Shown: positions 21,227-32,815, counted from the stretch's first letter. The stretch is 64,000 nucleotides of DNA from Aculops lycopersici (GCA_015350385.1 WNKI01000004.1:3438855-3502854), one strand, 5' to 3'. The notes: generated by a model from the sequence alone, not told the origin. Numbers and translations are program-made.

Positions 21227-24200
21227 ATGGCCAACTACGGCGAACTTAAAGATTCTTGGATAGTTCCGATCAAGTTTAGGCAAATAAGCGAAGAGGGAGA
21301 GTATAGCAACGACGGCGGTCGGCAAGAGCAAGCTTTGAATTGTCAGCAACAAGTGACAACAAGTGGTAGCAAGTTTCAATTCGACGCCAATTTCACTTTG
21401 TCGAGTGCTGTCTACACCAACGCCAATCAAGACCATGAGTTCAATTGCAATAAATACAGGGGTGACAGAAGAGCGCATTACAATAGCAGCAAAAACACTA
21501 ACTTCCACCCTGAATACTCGTATCCTGCAGTGATATTTGATAAGGTTTGCTTTAGTGTAGAGCAGAGCACACAGCAAGCAAACTTCTTGAACGGTCTCGC
21601 CTATGGAATCAAAGATTTAATTTGTTTTCCCCGACAAAAGCCGGCTAAAGTTGATATTCTCAAGTCAGTGGATCTCAATGTTCCCTATGGTAGCATCTTT
21701 GGTCTCCTGGGACCAAGTAGTTGCGGCAAGACAACTTTGTTGAGATGCCTAGTTGGTTTGTTGGAACCGAGCGGCGGATGCATCAGGTTGTTTGGTTGCA
21801 AGTGTCCCAATGAACACGACAAGTCTACAGGTAGCCTATTAGAATGTTTGAGCTGTTGCCAGGGTACTACTGATAGAGATCAACGAGAAATAGACGAAGA
21901 GAATGACTCAACAACACACAAGACAACGACAACTACCACCACGACGACTAAACAAAAAGGGTTCAGGTCGGCTAATTGCAAAGTACCCGGCTCAAATGTT
22001 GGCTACATGCCTCAGGATTTGGGTTTATACGAGGACTTTAGCATTCGTCAATTGTTAACCATGTTTGGCCAATACATGCAAATGAACTCGGATCTCATTG
22101 CTCAGCGCATAGAGTTTATGGTTGGCTTTCTCGACCTACCAAATGTTGACAGGCAAATTAGCTCACTTAGTGGTGGACAAAAGCGACGTGTTTCCTTTGC
22201 AATCGCCTGTCTCCATATGCCGCCTCTCATTATCCTGGACGAGCCAACAGTTGGTGTGGACCCCTTGCTAAGGCAAAATATTTGGAAATATCTACGTAGA
22301 CTGGCCGACGAGGAGAATAAGACTATCATTATAACAACCCACTATATTGAGGAAGCGGCTCAAGCGGATCAAGTTGCGCTAATGAGAGCAGGTGAAATCT
22401 TGATCCAAGATACTCCACAGAAAATCATGGACTCAAATGGATCCCTAACTCTGGAAGAGGCGTTCTTAAAAATTTGTAACAACGTCCAATCACAGCATCA
22501 GCAATCGAAGGAGAGGGACGAGGAGCAACAACCTCGTTATAAGCTTTACCCACAACCAAAGTTTAATTTAAAAAACAATCTGGGCGACGCGAGTCAGGTG
22601 GTTGCTGAGGCACAAAGGGCAACAGGTGTGGATGCTCCAACTGTTAGCAAGCTTGAGCTGGAGGCGAGAGAGAAGCTCGATTTATTTGACAACTTGCGGC
22701 TCTCATTCAATGAGTTAACCGATCTATCAAGACTTGAGATGGGATCGGCAGCAGCGAAACATCAAACCAATGGGTTGAGTTATAGAGTCCGCAACGGAAA
22801 CGACAATCTATCGACTGGTGGAAACAGGGAGAGAATCTATCAGAATATTCCCTTGCAAAATACCAAATACAAGATCAATAATGGGGAGGCTGATAAAAAG
22901 ATAAAAACTTTTAGAGGGTCAAAGGTGATCTTAGGCAAGAGCGAGCCTTGTTATAATTTAAAACCTCAGTTTGGTCATGAGGATAAAGGTGGAGATTATG
23001 ATTTCAATTTGAATAACACTCTGGATGCAAGTAAGCCAATTAGTGAGAGGGTCAAATACAAGCTCGGAAATGTATTGGTATTGTTGTGGGCACTATTATA
23101 TAAAAACTACCGCAGAAACGTCAACTCAATTCCCTTGTTGGCCTTCCAATTTATGTTGCCCATAGTTCAAATGGTTAGTTTTAGTTTGTGTGTCGGTGGG
23201 CGGCCCACAAACGTTGGCTTGGGTTTGGTTAACAACGACCAATACTTTAGCTTGGCGTCAACAAGTTTATCTTCGTCAACATCATTACCCTGGATATTGA
23301 ATGCCACCACAAATTTACCTGGCGATTTCAACGACCGCAACTCTAATGACACCCAACCATATGAAGAGTTGCTCAGTTTAAAGTATCTAAGTTTTATTGA
23401 CAAGTCAATGTTGAATGTAAAACATTACAACAATCTTAGGGAAGCTTTGGATGATGTTAGGCAAACGAAACTTTGGGCCGTCATGGAAATTGGCGAAAAT
23501 TTCACCGCCACTATCTCGAAACGATTCGATTTGGACAACTTTTACCAGTTGGATTTGGGGACAATCAAGCAATCAGTTATTAAGTTGTATCCGGATAGAT
23601 CAAACAAGGTGCTGGATATGATTTGCCATAGATCTTTGGTTAATAGTTACAGAGCATTTCTATTAAGTGAATTCGATCATTTCAAACGACTACCAATTGA
23701 TGTGAAGGAGCCCATTTTTGATATTAAGCCAAATTTAATCAGTAACTCCATTGACGGTTATACAGAATCCATTGCCGCTGGTCTGTTGGCATCACTAACT
23801 TACATAATGGCCGCCGGTTTGACAACTTTCATTATGGTCGTGGAAAGGAGCGCAGGTATTCTAGAGAGAACATTCACAAGTGGCATAAGCCCCATCGCCT
23901 ACCTGTTGGCCCACGCTGTCTTCAGATCCTTTGTTATGATGATCCAAATTGCGCTTGTCATGTTCCTAACCTTCTACATTCTCAAACAACCACTTGTCGG
24001 CTCCCTGCTTCTGGCCTACATTATGCTCATGACCTTGAATCTAACTGGAATCTCATATGGTCTCCTAATTAGCTCCCTAGTCGCAGATCAAAACGGAGCC
24101 GCCTTAACTATTGTTAGCTCTTTGGTTGTCAAGATAACCATGTCAGGTATCTTGTGGCCCTTTGAAGCCATTCCCAGGTGGCTGAGAACCATCTGTTACA

Positions 24201-24361
24201 TTCAACCACTGACAATGCCAATTCAAGCACTGAAAGCCATCACCCTCAAGGGCGCAGGTTTATCAGATAGGTCAGTGCAATTAGGTTTCATTGTTTCAAT
24301 TACTTGGTTGCTTCTATTCTTGACCATCTCAGCCAAAAGATTCAAGTTCTATCAGCACTAA
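21227..24361 (+). CDS. ABCH-type ABC transporter, copy 1 (intronless)
   Basis: This 1044-aa half transporter has the order NBD then TMD. An in-frame TAG at 21197 supports the ATG at 21227. Motifs are Walker A GPSSCGKT (162-169), Q-loop YMPQDLGLYED, signature LSGGQ (314-318), Walker B LIILDEP (D338, E339) and H-loop His372. About 75 residues rich in Cys, Glu and Thr separate Walker A from the Q-loop, longer than in the paralogue. The ABC2-type membrane domain has TM1 near residue 635, a large extracellular loop, then five more segments. The CVGGRP...LGLVNND stretch after TM1 resembles ABCH proteins such as fly CG9990 (snustorr), which act in cuticular or tracheal lipid barriers. Substrate is unknown. 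It is tandemly duplicated with 35381-39607; the paralogue has two introns that this gene lacks. Confidence 0.9.
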   Translation: MANYGELKDSWIVPIKFRQISEEGEYSNDGGRQEQALNCQQQVTTSGSKFQFDANFTLSSAVYTNANQDHEFNCNKYRGDRRAHYNSSKNTNFHPEYSYPAVIFDKVCFSVEQSTQQANFLNGLAYGIKDLICFPRQKPAKVDILKSVDLNVPYGSIFGLLGPSSCGKTTLLRCLVGLLEPSGGCIRLFGCKCPNEHDKSTGSLLECLSCCQGTTDRDQREIDEENDSTTHKTTTTTTTTTKQKGFRSANCKVPGSNVGYMPQDLGLYEDFSIRQLLTMFGQYMQMNSDLIAQRIEFMVGFLDLPNVDRQISSLSGGQKRRVSFAIACLHMPPLIILDEPTVGVDPLLRQNIWKYLRRLADEENKTIIITTHYIEEAAQADQVALMRAGEILIQDTPQKIMDSNGSLTLEEAFLKICNNVQSQHQQSKERDEEQQPRYKLYPQPKFNLKNNLGDASQVVAEAQRATGVDAPTVSKLELEAREKLDLFDNLRLSFNELTDLSRLEMGSAAAKHQTNGLSYRVRNGNDNLSTGGNRERIYQNIPLQNTKYKINNGEADKKIKTFRGSKVILGKSEPCYNLKPQFGHEDKGGDYDFNLNNTLDASKPISERVKYKLGNVLVLLWALLYKNYRRNVNSIPLLAFQFMLPIVQMVSFSLCVGGRPTNVGLGLVNNDQYFSLASTSLSSSTSLPWILNATTNLPGDFNDRNSNDTQPYEELLSLKYLSFIDKSMLNVKHYNNLREALDDVRQTKLWAVMEIGENFTATISKRFDLDNFYQLDLGTIKQSVIKLYPDRSNKVLDMICHRSLVNSYRAFLLSEFDHFKRLPIDVKEPIFDIKPNLISNSIDGYTESIAAGLLASLTYIMAAGLTTFIMVVERSAGILERTFTSGISPIAYLLAHAVFRSFVMMIQIALVMFLTFYILKQPLVGSLLLAYIMLMTLNLTGISYGLLISSLVADQNGAALTIVSSLVVKITMSGILWPFEAIPRWLRTICYIQPLTMPIQALKAITLKGAGLSDRSVQLGFIVSITWLLLFLTISAKRFKFYQH

Positions 24362-24385
24362 GATCTCTATTTCTATTACGAGAAA

Positions 24386-24391
24386 AATAAA
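24386..24391 (+). other. Polyadenylation signal of ABCH-1
   Basis: AATAAA lies 25 bp past the stop codon, implying a very short 3' UTR. Confidence 0.55.
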
Positions 24392-26108
24392 TTTCAATCG
24401 TTATGATTATTGGAGGTCAAGAACTCTATGAGGTTACTGAGGTGTTGATGTTCTTATATAGCGGATATAATAGATCCAATATTGAGCCGTGTTGTCGGGA
24501 CAGTTATTAAGTGAGGATTGACAGTGCAATGAATCAGTGTTTTTCAATTGCAATTCATGTTTTCAGTTTTATTTGACAAATCAACTATCAAAAGAATCCT
24601 CTGCCTAGGTATCGATGACAAATTGGTGATATTTATTCAAAAGCTTTTCTTTCTCGAAGGCTCGGCCACCGACCGGTCGATAGTGGGTTGAGAGAGCATA
24701 CAGGTGATTTGCATTTGTATTTGTTTAGTGGATATGAGACAATTTAACAAGCTTGTGGGGCCAGTGTTGAGAAATGTAAACATTGATTTTATTTGAAAGA
24801 TTCGACGAAAGACAAACTGGTACCATTGGTAGTTGCATCATTTGAAACTATTCTTGGCGGATCTTTGCTAAAACCGGACTGATAAACGTAGCAATTTTTA
24901 CCTGGTCAAGTAGAGTCGCTAGAGGATCTGCGTCTGGACGATACTTAAGGGTCCGCTTTGGCAAATACAGTTCACGCAAGAGCAGCGATGGTGAAAAATA
25001 ACAACACCGGCCATAAATGAAGATCATATATCGAAAAGGATATTGGGCGCGCGGTCTGCAGAGTTGCCCATTCCAAATCTGAAACCAAAATACTCCAGTG
25101 ATCTGAAGCATGGTTTGCCACTGGCAAATTGCCAGTGCTTCGGTGGTGAAAAATTCATGCTCGCTAAAAATAACAGCACATCGGACACATTGGCTAGTCT
25201 TTTCCCCTGAAGGATACAGTTTTCGTCCATAATCAGACACACCTATCGATTGCCGCGAGACTAGCATGCAAATGCAAGCATTGTCGTCATAATCATGGTA
25301 CTTATACTGCATTGGTGTTCGTGGGGCGGTAGTCCCAATGGTCAGCGAGCAAATGAGTGAAGGTACCACAGTAATGGCCATAGATGCGGCCGTGTAACTA
25401 GTAGAGCTGTACGGACTTGACGCAATGTAATGACCTAGTTCACCGGTAACACTCTACATCTCTTGGCACAAATCGCGTGCAGGTCATTAGAAATGTCGTC
25501 GTGGGCAGTCGAGGATTTTAGTGTGTGTTTTTCCAAATCGTGAACTCGTGAGAGATGGGAAGAGGAAGGGGGATAGAATACAATTGATGCTTACGTGGTC
25601 ACGACTCACTATAACAAATAAACAAGTTTTGCCTCCTCTAGAACGTATGGTTCGCGTGGCTGGCACCTTTGCCTGTGCCTCGTTTAAGAACTACCAAGAC
25701 AGGTAGCCTGCTGAGGTCTCACTCAAGAAGTTGCCTTGAGGTCGGCAGTGTTGGCCACTCCAAGTTGTCCATGGCAACTGTAGCAGAATATTTACTAAGT
25801 CAAATGGTATCTACACGACCTCTCAGGTGGAATTCCGTACGCCGATTGTCATCGTGGATATTTTGATTGAAAGGCGCGTGCCGATGTCGACGGGCAACGA
25901 CACGCGCTGCCATTTGACAATCGATCGCTGTTTCCTGTTTCAGGCTAACTAGATCCCTGTCCAAACCTCTCTGTGTTATCCATACCTCTGGTCGCTTTCC
26001 AGCAACTAGGAAATTGTTTAGAAAAGAGAGTGCTAGCATTGGTGATAATAGTTAAGTGGAAATCTACGCATCAACAACAATAGCAATAATAACATTCTAA
26101 ACAACCTG
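24392..26108. other. Intergenic, including duplicated tetraspanin upstream region without the gene
   Basis: The first 230 bp after the ABCH-1 polyadenylation signal look unique. The rest is duplication part A copy 2, which derives from the tetraspanin 5' side but carries no tetraspanin exons. No coding sequence is supported here. Confidence 0.6.
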
Positions 26109-26860
26109 ATGATCTCGCCTGAGCCACGCAGTTTCGTGGACGACTCAGCTTCGTCGCCCTCGACCACAAGATCTAGTCCAAGAGATAACTCGAGAAATAG
26201 AAATAGAGCTAGAGATAAAGGACACGATAGAAATCACGAAAATGGAGAGCATTTTGGTGGAGTCCTTCAAAGGCGACAGAAACAACCGATTGTCAGAATG
26301 CTTAAATCGAAATTTTTTGGCATCGAAAGCGCAGGTGGTTGCAGTGCCGGTAATCAAGCAAACAGAAGTGAGTCAATGGATTTGCAGCTGAAGCGAATCA
26401 AGGTTCACAGTGAAATATTAGGTTTAAACTTGGAGGATGGACAGGGAAATCAGTCGCTCTTTTCTCCTGTCAACTGTGATGGCCAGCAGGAGGAGCCACG
26501 TAGATTCTCATTTACAGGTAAGTACTAATTGCTGTAGCTTGTATGTGTGTGTAGATTTGTTTTCTATTCACTCACTTGAGTAATAGTATGAGCACTGACC
26601 CATAGGTGGCCTGTGTCCAAGGAAACCATGCGCTGAATTTAGGATGTCAGTACATCTATCACATGGTGATAGATTATTTGAGTAATTGACTTGTTACGCC
26701 ACAAACAACGCGACCTCCAACAGTCGGCGATAGAATGCTTGTTGCTCGAATTCAAATGGCAACTGCCAAGCTCGAAGAGTGGCGAAGCTGTTGAGGAACG
26801 AATCAAAATGTTGAGCGAAGCAGTCAGACCATAAACATCATCATAACTACCACCACTCAC
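24624..26860. repeat. Segmental duplication, part A, copy 2
   Basis: This is the partner of 15755-18270 in direct orientation; the anchors are given there. It begins some 230 bp after the ABCH-1 polyadenylation signal, so the duplicated unit runs from the tetraspanin promoter through ABCH-1. Confidence 0.85.
26109..26517 (+). CDS. Orphan coding exon of unknown gene (3' end spliced)
   Basis: An open frame of about 136 codons starts at ATG 26109 and runs into a strong donor, ACAG|GTAAGT, at 26517/26518; past it the frame stops within a few codons. The product is hydrophilic: a Ser/Pro/Arg/Asn/His-rich N-terminal half, then a basic RRQKQPIVRMLKSKFFG segment and an acidic C-terminal half. I recognise no family. 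The same exon in duplication copy 1 (17497-17885) is frameshifted and has lost the donor, as expected if this copy alone is still coding. Splicing in phase 1 to the start of the ABCH-2 exon at 35381 would not keep frame, so its downstream partner is unidentified. It could be an alternative 5' exon of ABCH-2 or a separate gene. Confidence 0.4.
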
Positions 26861-28115
26861 CTGTGCAGTGTATTGCAACCAAGTTGTCGTCTGGTGGTCA
26901 GGTTGTTAGTCTGGTCGAGCGAATGTTGCAATTGGCCAACTAGAGACGCCGAGAAATTACCTCTTCATCTTCATCTTCTGCTTCTGGCTGGCATGGTTAG
27001 TTCGAATGAAGAGAGCATCCAAATGGCCCGTGGTTGTGGCGACGGAGTCAGTAGGGCGATTCCCTCGCTGCGGCCGCCAGTGATGCCGCCGTTATGATGG
27101 TCGATGTTCGGTCATTGTTGCCACCGCATCATTATCGTCCTCATCACCATTTTGGTGGTGGTTGCTGCTGGTTGTTCTCAAAGAGATAGCGAAGAAGCAA
27201 GTGAAAGCTAGTGAGAGTTGGCGAGCGAGCCAGCGAGATGAGGATGAGGATGAGAAGCTAGAAAGGGCAAATTGGCTCGTCGTGGTAGTTTCAGTTTTAG
27301 TTTGCAAGCTTAAGTTACCTGCGACGAGGTAAGGAAAAGTGGAACGAGTTACTTGGTACGAGCAACCAATAGCAAGGCCGAGGAAAGAGCGAGGGAAGGT
27401 TAGAGTTGACCAGGAAGCTAGCGGTTAGTTTGGCTGAGAGATACGAGTTGCTGGAGTTGTGTACAGCCAGCCGATGGCAATGGTTTCCTTCTCTCGACTG
27501 GCCCTCTGCCAATGGCAAGTGCACGAATGTACCTTTGGCTATTGCGGCCAGTCTTCAATGACGGCGACGACGAGCAGGATCACTGGGCGAAAGAGCAAAC
27601 GAGTTCCACCCATTGAAGGCTAATTCATTACACTAGCAGCTATACCAACAAGCCGGCAGCATCAGCACCACGACGGTACCAGCAAAAAGTGGCGACAGTT
27701 CGTGGAACAGACACCGTGAGGAGCATCCCATGACAACCACCTGTTCTAATGGTTGCGTGTTTCTCTATGCCATGCAGCCGGGATCTTGAGTCCAAGTTGA
27801 TTTCCGCGCAAATCAAACTCGCCAAGTCCATTAATTTGGTCCCACAAGCAAGAACAAGTTGCCATTTAAATTTGACTTGAACTTTCTCGTTGTCTACTGA
27901 CGATCGCCAAATATCATCGTCTTCGCAACTATCATTATATAACACAACCCAAGCTACCGCAAAATGGCGGCCAGTTTTTCATTTGAATTAGTTGGCTATG
28001 AGCCAACTAAACGTAGCCAATCTAGAATGTTGCTCATTGATCGCCACTCGCGAGTCCCCAGCAACAAATATCGCGCTTCAACTATCGTCCACGATCCCGG
28101 CCAACATGACGCAAC

Positions 28116-28128
28116 AGGTAAAAGGTCA
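28116..28128 (+). promoter_or_regulatory. DR1-like direct repeat, best match
   Basis: AGGTAA-A-AGGTCA has one perfect AGGTCA half-site and a one-base spacer, like HNF4 or RXR/USP DR1 elements. It is related to the sites at 18947 and 32046. The assignment rests only on sequence resemblance. Confidence 0.35.
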
Positions 28129-28264
28129 GCTTCTGCTACCTGTGAATGGACTCGACACCTATTGGCTAGCAGAGGCCGAATGGAAGTAGTGGTGGTAATT
28201 GGGCAACTTAAATCGATTTGAGCCTAAGCTAGTTGGAGAGGAACATTAAGGATGGGGATGACCA

Positions 28265-28278
28265 CAACAAGCTTGTTG
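28265..28278. repeat. Perfect 14-bp palindrome
   Basis: CAACAAGCTTGTTG is self-complementary, and related CTTGTTG and CAACAA words follow within 40 bp. Confidence 0.8.
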
Positions 28279-28874
28279 ACCTCGAGCTTGTTGTGTTGCT
28301 CAACAACAGAAGAGCTAATTTGGCAAGACCATATTTCACCCGTCTAGAGCTGCAGACGATGGACGCGCAATGGGCAATATTATAGCGCATGTTAACATTT
28401 ACCATTGAGGTGCGGTCTAATTTGTAGCATTTGCATTAGACTTAACTTTCACCGGTTCCTCTTCCTTTTGCTTTCATTTTTTCGCACACTAACCTTTGGG
28501 CCAGACACATCAGATGGCTAGAGCACAAAATGTTTCGTTAGTGTTGGTCTTGGTTCTAAAATGATGGTGGAGGCCAGAGCAAATCAATCAATGTGATAGT
28601 TGAGCTCATTCATTTAAACTCAACATAAACGAGACGACTACTCACGTATGTTTTCATATTTCGCCTGGAGATAAGCGAGAGAGTTCCGTCGCAACTGCTG
28701 CCACTCGTCGTTGCCGCCGGTAGTTCCTATGCCGCCGCCGCCGCCGCCACCATCACCTGTTACGGAAGCTCCCGTCGACAACAAATGGCTGTTGGTCTCA
28801 AGAGTGGGACTGCAATAGCAATATTGCCGCTAGCAGGTACATTCGCTGCGACATGAGAGAGAAGCGAGAAGGTA

Positions 28875-28894
28875 AGAGAGAGAGAGAGAGAGAG
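28875..28894. repeat. GA microsatellite
   Basis: AG dinucleotide run. GAGA tracts can bind GAGA factor in arthropods, but here nothing beyond the repeat is seen. Confidence 0.85.
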
Positions 28895-31441
28895 ATTGTT
28901 GTCACTGTCGAAGGATTGTGTAACATGAGAGCCACTCTCGACGGCGCCGGCGACGGAGACGACCGCAGCAGACTTTACAAACTTGAGCTAACTAATTACC
29001 ACCCGCCGCCTGCAGGTAGAATTCAAGAGGCAGCTTCCTAAGGCTTCCTATGGCGGCCCTAGAGTTTACCTGCCATGTAGTGTAATGTAATGCAGTGTAG
29101 TGTCAACGTTTTTGATTGCTCCACAGTTTGAGCGACAAATTGCATCATCACTATTGGAACCAGTAGCAGAAAGCAAAGGCTTCTAAGCTGTTAGTGTTAG
29201 ACTTGGACTTGCTCATATGCTAACACTTTTGCGCATTTGCTCACGCTGAGACGAGCTTACAGATGAGCCAACAAGTGTGTCCAAGTCGGCGCTTAACTCG
29301 CCTCCTGATGGCTCCAGTCAGCCGAGTTACCTGCTTTCCCGTTGGACACACTCGACTTGCAAGCAGGTAAGTAGTCAGAGAGACGAAGCCTCGATTACCA
29401 GCCACTTGTCGGCTCACTGACTGCTCACTAGTTCTGTATGCATACCTAGTCGAAGAAGTGGAAGTGGCGACGGCAAAGGCAGCGGCAGTAGGAAGTAACC
29501 TTGAATGGAATCGGTGGTTGCGAGTGTCGGGGAGATACTTGCAGTCAAGAGATCGTTCCACTGTTGCAACTTGCAACAAATTTATCTATCGCCACTTCGA
29601 CGAAGAGCTCGCGTTAAGTAGATGGACAGAATCTCGTTCTTTCTTTCCTTTTAGTTCACCTATGTGAGCTGATAGCAACCACTTGTTGTGTGAACGAGAT
29701 TCGTAAATACTATAATTGAATAATAATTCACAATAACCGGTCACAATTTTTGCTTTAGAATTGAATAGCTCGCTATCCAACTCCTCAAACCTTATCCACT
29801 CTCGTCTATCGAATGATGACAGACTAATAGTATGGGCGAGGATAGGTTGATTCTTCGAATGGAATCATTCATTTCATTTCATCTCATCTCAACTTAATTC
29901 CGATCTAAACATGCAACTAGTCAATTGCTTACTCCTTGTTAGTCCCATTGCTCAGCTAGTTGGCTCAAAAAGGAAGCCAGTGAGTCGTTCATTCAGGGAG
30001 CTCAATTCAGAGCGTAAGTGTGTGGAAGTTGCCTATTTTTTGTTTAGTGATGAGCTGCAAGCTTGACTAACAAGCTTGCTGTTGCCGCCGCCACTGCCAC
30101 GACTGCTATTACCAACTGAGATCTACCTGAGTGACAGGTGAGTTGGGATTAGTATTGCTGTGGTTGGTGTTGTTGTCATTGGAGTTGTGAGTACACCAGC
30201 TAAGTAAGTGGCCATCTATCGCTGTCTTTCTGGTTGCAAGCAAGCTGCAACTTGCAAGGCGGCCGCCACCAAGTGAGCAAGCGAGCGATAGACTAGAGTT
30301 TGCTTCTCTCTCAGGTGGTTAAGTAAATTTAGCAACCACAGTCACCGTGCAGAGAATGATTCAGCCACAACGACAAATGCGGACACGGACTTCAAAGATA
30401 CTCTCTCACTCTCTCTAATCGTCGATTATCACTACCACGAGTTGTTGTCTTACACCTGGCGGTTTGGCTCAAACACATTGCCAGCCCGAAGGCCGCTGGC
30501 CATTCGCGAGCTCAATGTCAGCTCTACTAAGCGGGACAACATTAGCCACCACAACATCACAACCTTCTACCTTGAATGCGGATGCCAGCGAGCGTAAATC
30601 AACAACAGGTTGCGTAAGAACAGTAGTGTCACATCTATTATTAGTCATGTAATAATCTCAAACTCAATACAAATCAACAGAAAGCCACAACCTCTCTTCC
30701 TGGCCACCTCGAGGCTACCTGAGTAAAGTTGCTCAAACAGAGAGGGGTAGGTATCTGTGAATGAAATCAAGGCAGTTGCGCAACTCTTATGCATGCGACT
30801 CTCAGTTAGTCTTGCTCGGCTAACAATAGCTACCTTCCAAGCCGCCCACTAGCTTAAGGTGGCTAATTATAGTAGGCAAACTAAGATGACAACCAGGAGG
30901 TAGCCAACAATAAGAGCTATTGTCGGCTTGCCACTCTCAACTTCGGTTGGCATTGAATTGTTGCTAGTGGTGGCTCGATCAGCATACAATTGGGCGCCTT
31001 GGTGTTGGTTGTTGCCATTGCTGTTGCTGTTGCTGTTGTCGGGAGACCTAACAAATACAACCAGTTGAGTAGAAAAGGGAGGGCATAGAATAGATTGACA
31101 ACACAACAACTCCCATCTATCGCCGACATCTTAGCGTCTCCTCGACGAAGCAGCGACGACGAATGCTTCCTTTACCTGTGATTGTTATGTTTGCTCATTG
31201 GTCTATTAGCAACACCACCACAAAGGTTAGTATTACCTAAGCCCACTGCTTCCTATCTAACTAACTAACTAACTTGCCAGCCAACTTACAAGTTGACTAG
31301 CGCGCTTACGAACTAACGGTAATTCACTTATGCCCAATGATGACGACAAGGTTATCTGAAGGGAAGTTGAAGTGGATTGATTGACGACGTAAGTCGTCAC
31401 CGAGTCTTAAATTTGATGGCCAGGAAATCCTCTCTCTCTCT

Positions 31442-31859
31442 TTCTCTATTGCGCAACTCCTCTTTGGCGTGCAACTCGATGGCCGCGAATCTCTCTCCAC
31501 TTCTTCAACTTCAATCTAACTCGCATTCGCACTCTCAGTCTAGTCTCGTCTTGTCTCGTCTCATCTCGCCGCTTCTACCCTAAAGCAATCGCATCTTTTC
31601 CATCCAACCCGAGGCGCCGCAAGTCGGACCGAAAGTTGATTGGATCGCACTCTGAGAGACACTCTCACTTAGCTGAGTCTTTCGAGCGGGAAGGGAGGCG
31701 GGTGCGGCTGCCTTGAAAAGAGAGGACTGCTGACCAGGCGGCCGGCAAGTCGGCGGCAACTTAACCGGCAGGCAGGTTGGCCGGCGAGGCGAAAGCTGCG
31801 CCTCGCAAGTTGTAAATTGTAACTGTTGCCTATCCAATCAGCTCCAGCTTTATCGTTTC
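31442..31859. repeat. 418-bp identical block, copy 2
   Basis: This is base-for-base the same as 18371-18788. Divergence resumes abruptly at 31860. It lies about 3.5 kb upstream of the ABCH-2 start codon. Confidence 0.95.
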
Positions 31860-32045
31860 GGCTGGTCGTCCTCCTCCCCGTTGCCTTCGTGGCTCGGATT
31901 GTGGCCATTGCAACGCAGTCGTGGGCTGATTAGTGTAATAGACTGCGAGCTCGCTCTTCCGCTCAGTGAGCCAACAAGCAAGCCAGCCAGCCAACAAGCC
32001 GCCAGGAGGAAGGCCACACGGCGAACCACTTAAGCCTCCAGCGGC

Positions 32046-32058
32046 AGGTAAAAGGTAA
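32046..32058 (+). promoter_or_regulatory. DR1-like direct repeat upstream of ABCH-2
   Basis: AGGTAA-A-AGGTAA is the positional counterpart of 18947-18959, retained within diverged sequence. Confidence 0.35.
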
Positions 32059-32094
32059 AGTGAACGAGTTGGCTGAGCAAAGCAGAGGACGAGA

Positions 32095-32151
32095 GCGAGG
32101 ACGACGACGACGACGACGACGACGAAGAAGAAGAAAAAGAAAAAGAAGAAG
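32095..32151. repeat. GAC/GAA trinucleotide repeat
   Basis: A run of GAC units passes into GAA/AAG units; copy 1 has a much shorter version near 19000-19025. Confidence 0.85.
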
Positions 32152-32418
32152 CATTAGCATTCAGCCGACTACTTGGCTGCGATGACGATACAAAACTTTT
32201 CCTACTTCGATACTCGAGTTCCGAGTGCCGAGTCTTGCCTCTCGCGTATTGAGCCAGTCCGGCCCACCTGTTGCTGGCCGGCAACGCTCGGCAAGCGACG
32301 CTCTCGCTGGCCGTCGGGGGCGGCGGCCACTTGTTGCTCTCCCGCTCTTTTGCCTACTCAGTAACTAGTCGACGGCAACTCGCTCGCTCGAGTTATCGGC
32401 TAGCAGCAGCCCCACTGA

Positions 32419-32426
32419 TATATATA
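32419..32426 (+). promoter_or_regulatory. TATA-like element upstream of ABCH-2
   Basis: TATATATA is followed by CGGCAAACTT exactly as at 19228-19249 in front of ABCH-1. Confidence 0.4.
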
Positions 32427-32815
32427 CGGCAAACTTGAGAGCAGTATAGCAAGCAAGCGGAAGGCATACAATCTAACGACGAGTGGTTGCTGTTGTTGTG
32501 AGCCAACAACAGCGACTAGCAACTTGTAATATTCCTGCCCGCCAATGACTTCGAACGCTCTCTTCGTATGCTCGCCATCGGAGTGGTTTGCCAGACTTTG
32601 GCAAGCTAACTTTTGCTCTCTAACTGAAGAGCCCGTTGTGTAGCTTTCAAGTTTGTCCGCTCGTTTCCGCCTTTCACTTTTGCGAGCCAGCGAGCGAGTG
32701 ATAGCAAAAGTCAGCTTTAGTCTAGCTTCTCAAATATCTTCTCTTCGGTTCCTCTCTCTTACTAATGCCACCGCCTCTAGTTGGCTGCCTGGTTGCTCGC
32801 TTATAGCTGGCAAAG

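Larger units (their letters stand above)
26861..31340. other. 4.5-kb block present only in duplication copy 2
   Basis: In copy 1 parts A and B are contiguous near 18240-18280, whereas here they are separated by about 4.5 kb. I found no terminal repeats, transposase or other coding sequence; ORFs are short and repetitive. It contains a DR1-like site (28116-28128), a GA microsatellite (28875-28894) and a perfect 14-bp palindrome (28265-28278). It may be an insertion in copy 2 or a deletion in copy 1. Confidence 0.55.

Noticed and set aside
25599..25613. Stretch resembling a phage T7 promoter (ACGACTCACTATA)
   Set aside because: The match is partial, copy 1 of the duplication reads differently, and a phage polymerase site makes no sense in this context; coincidence.
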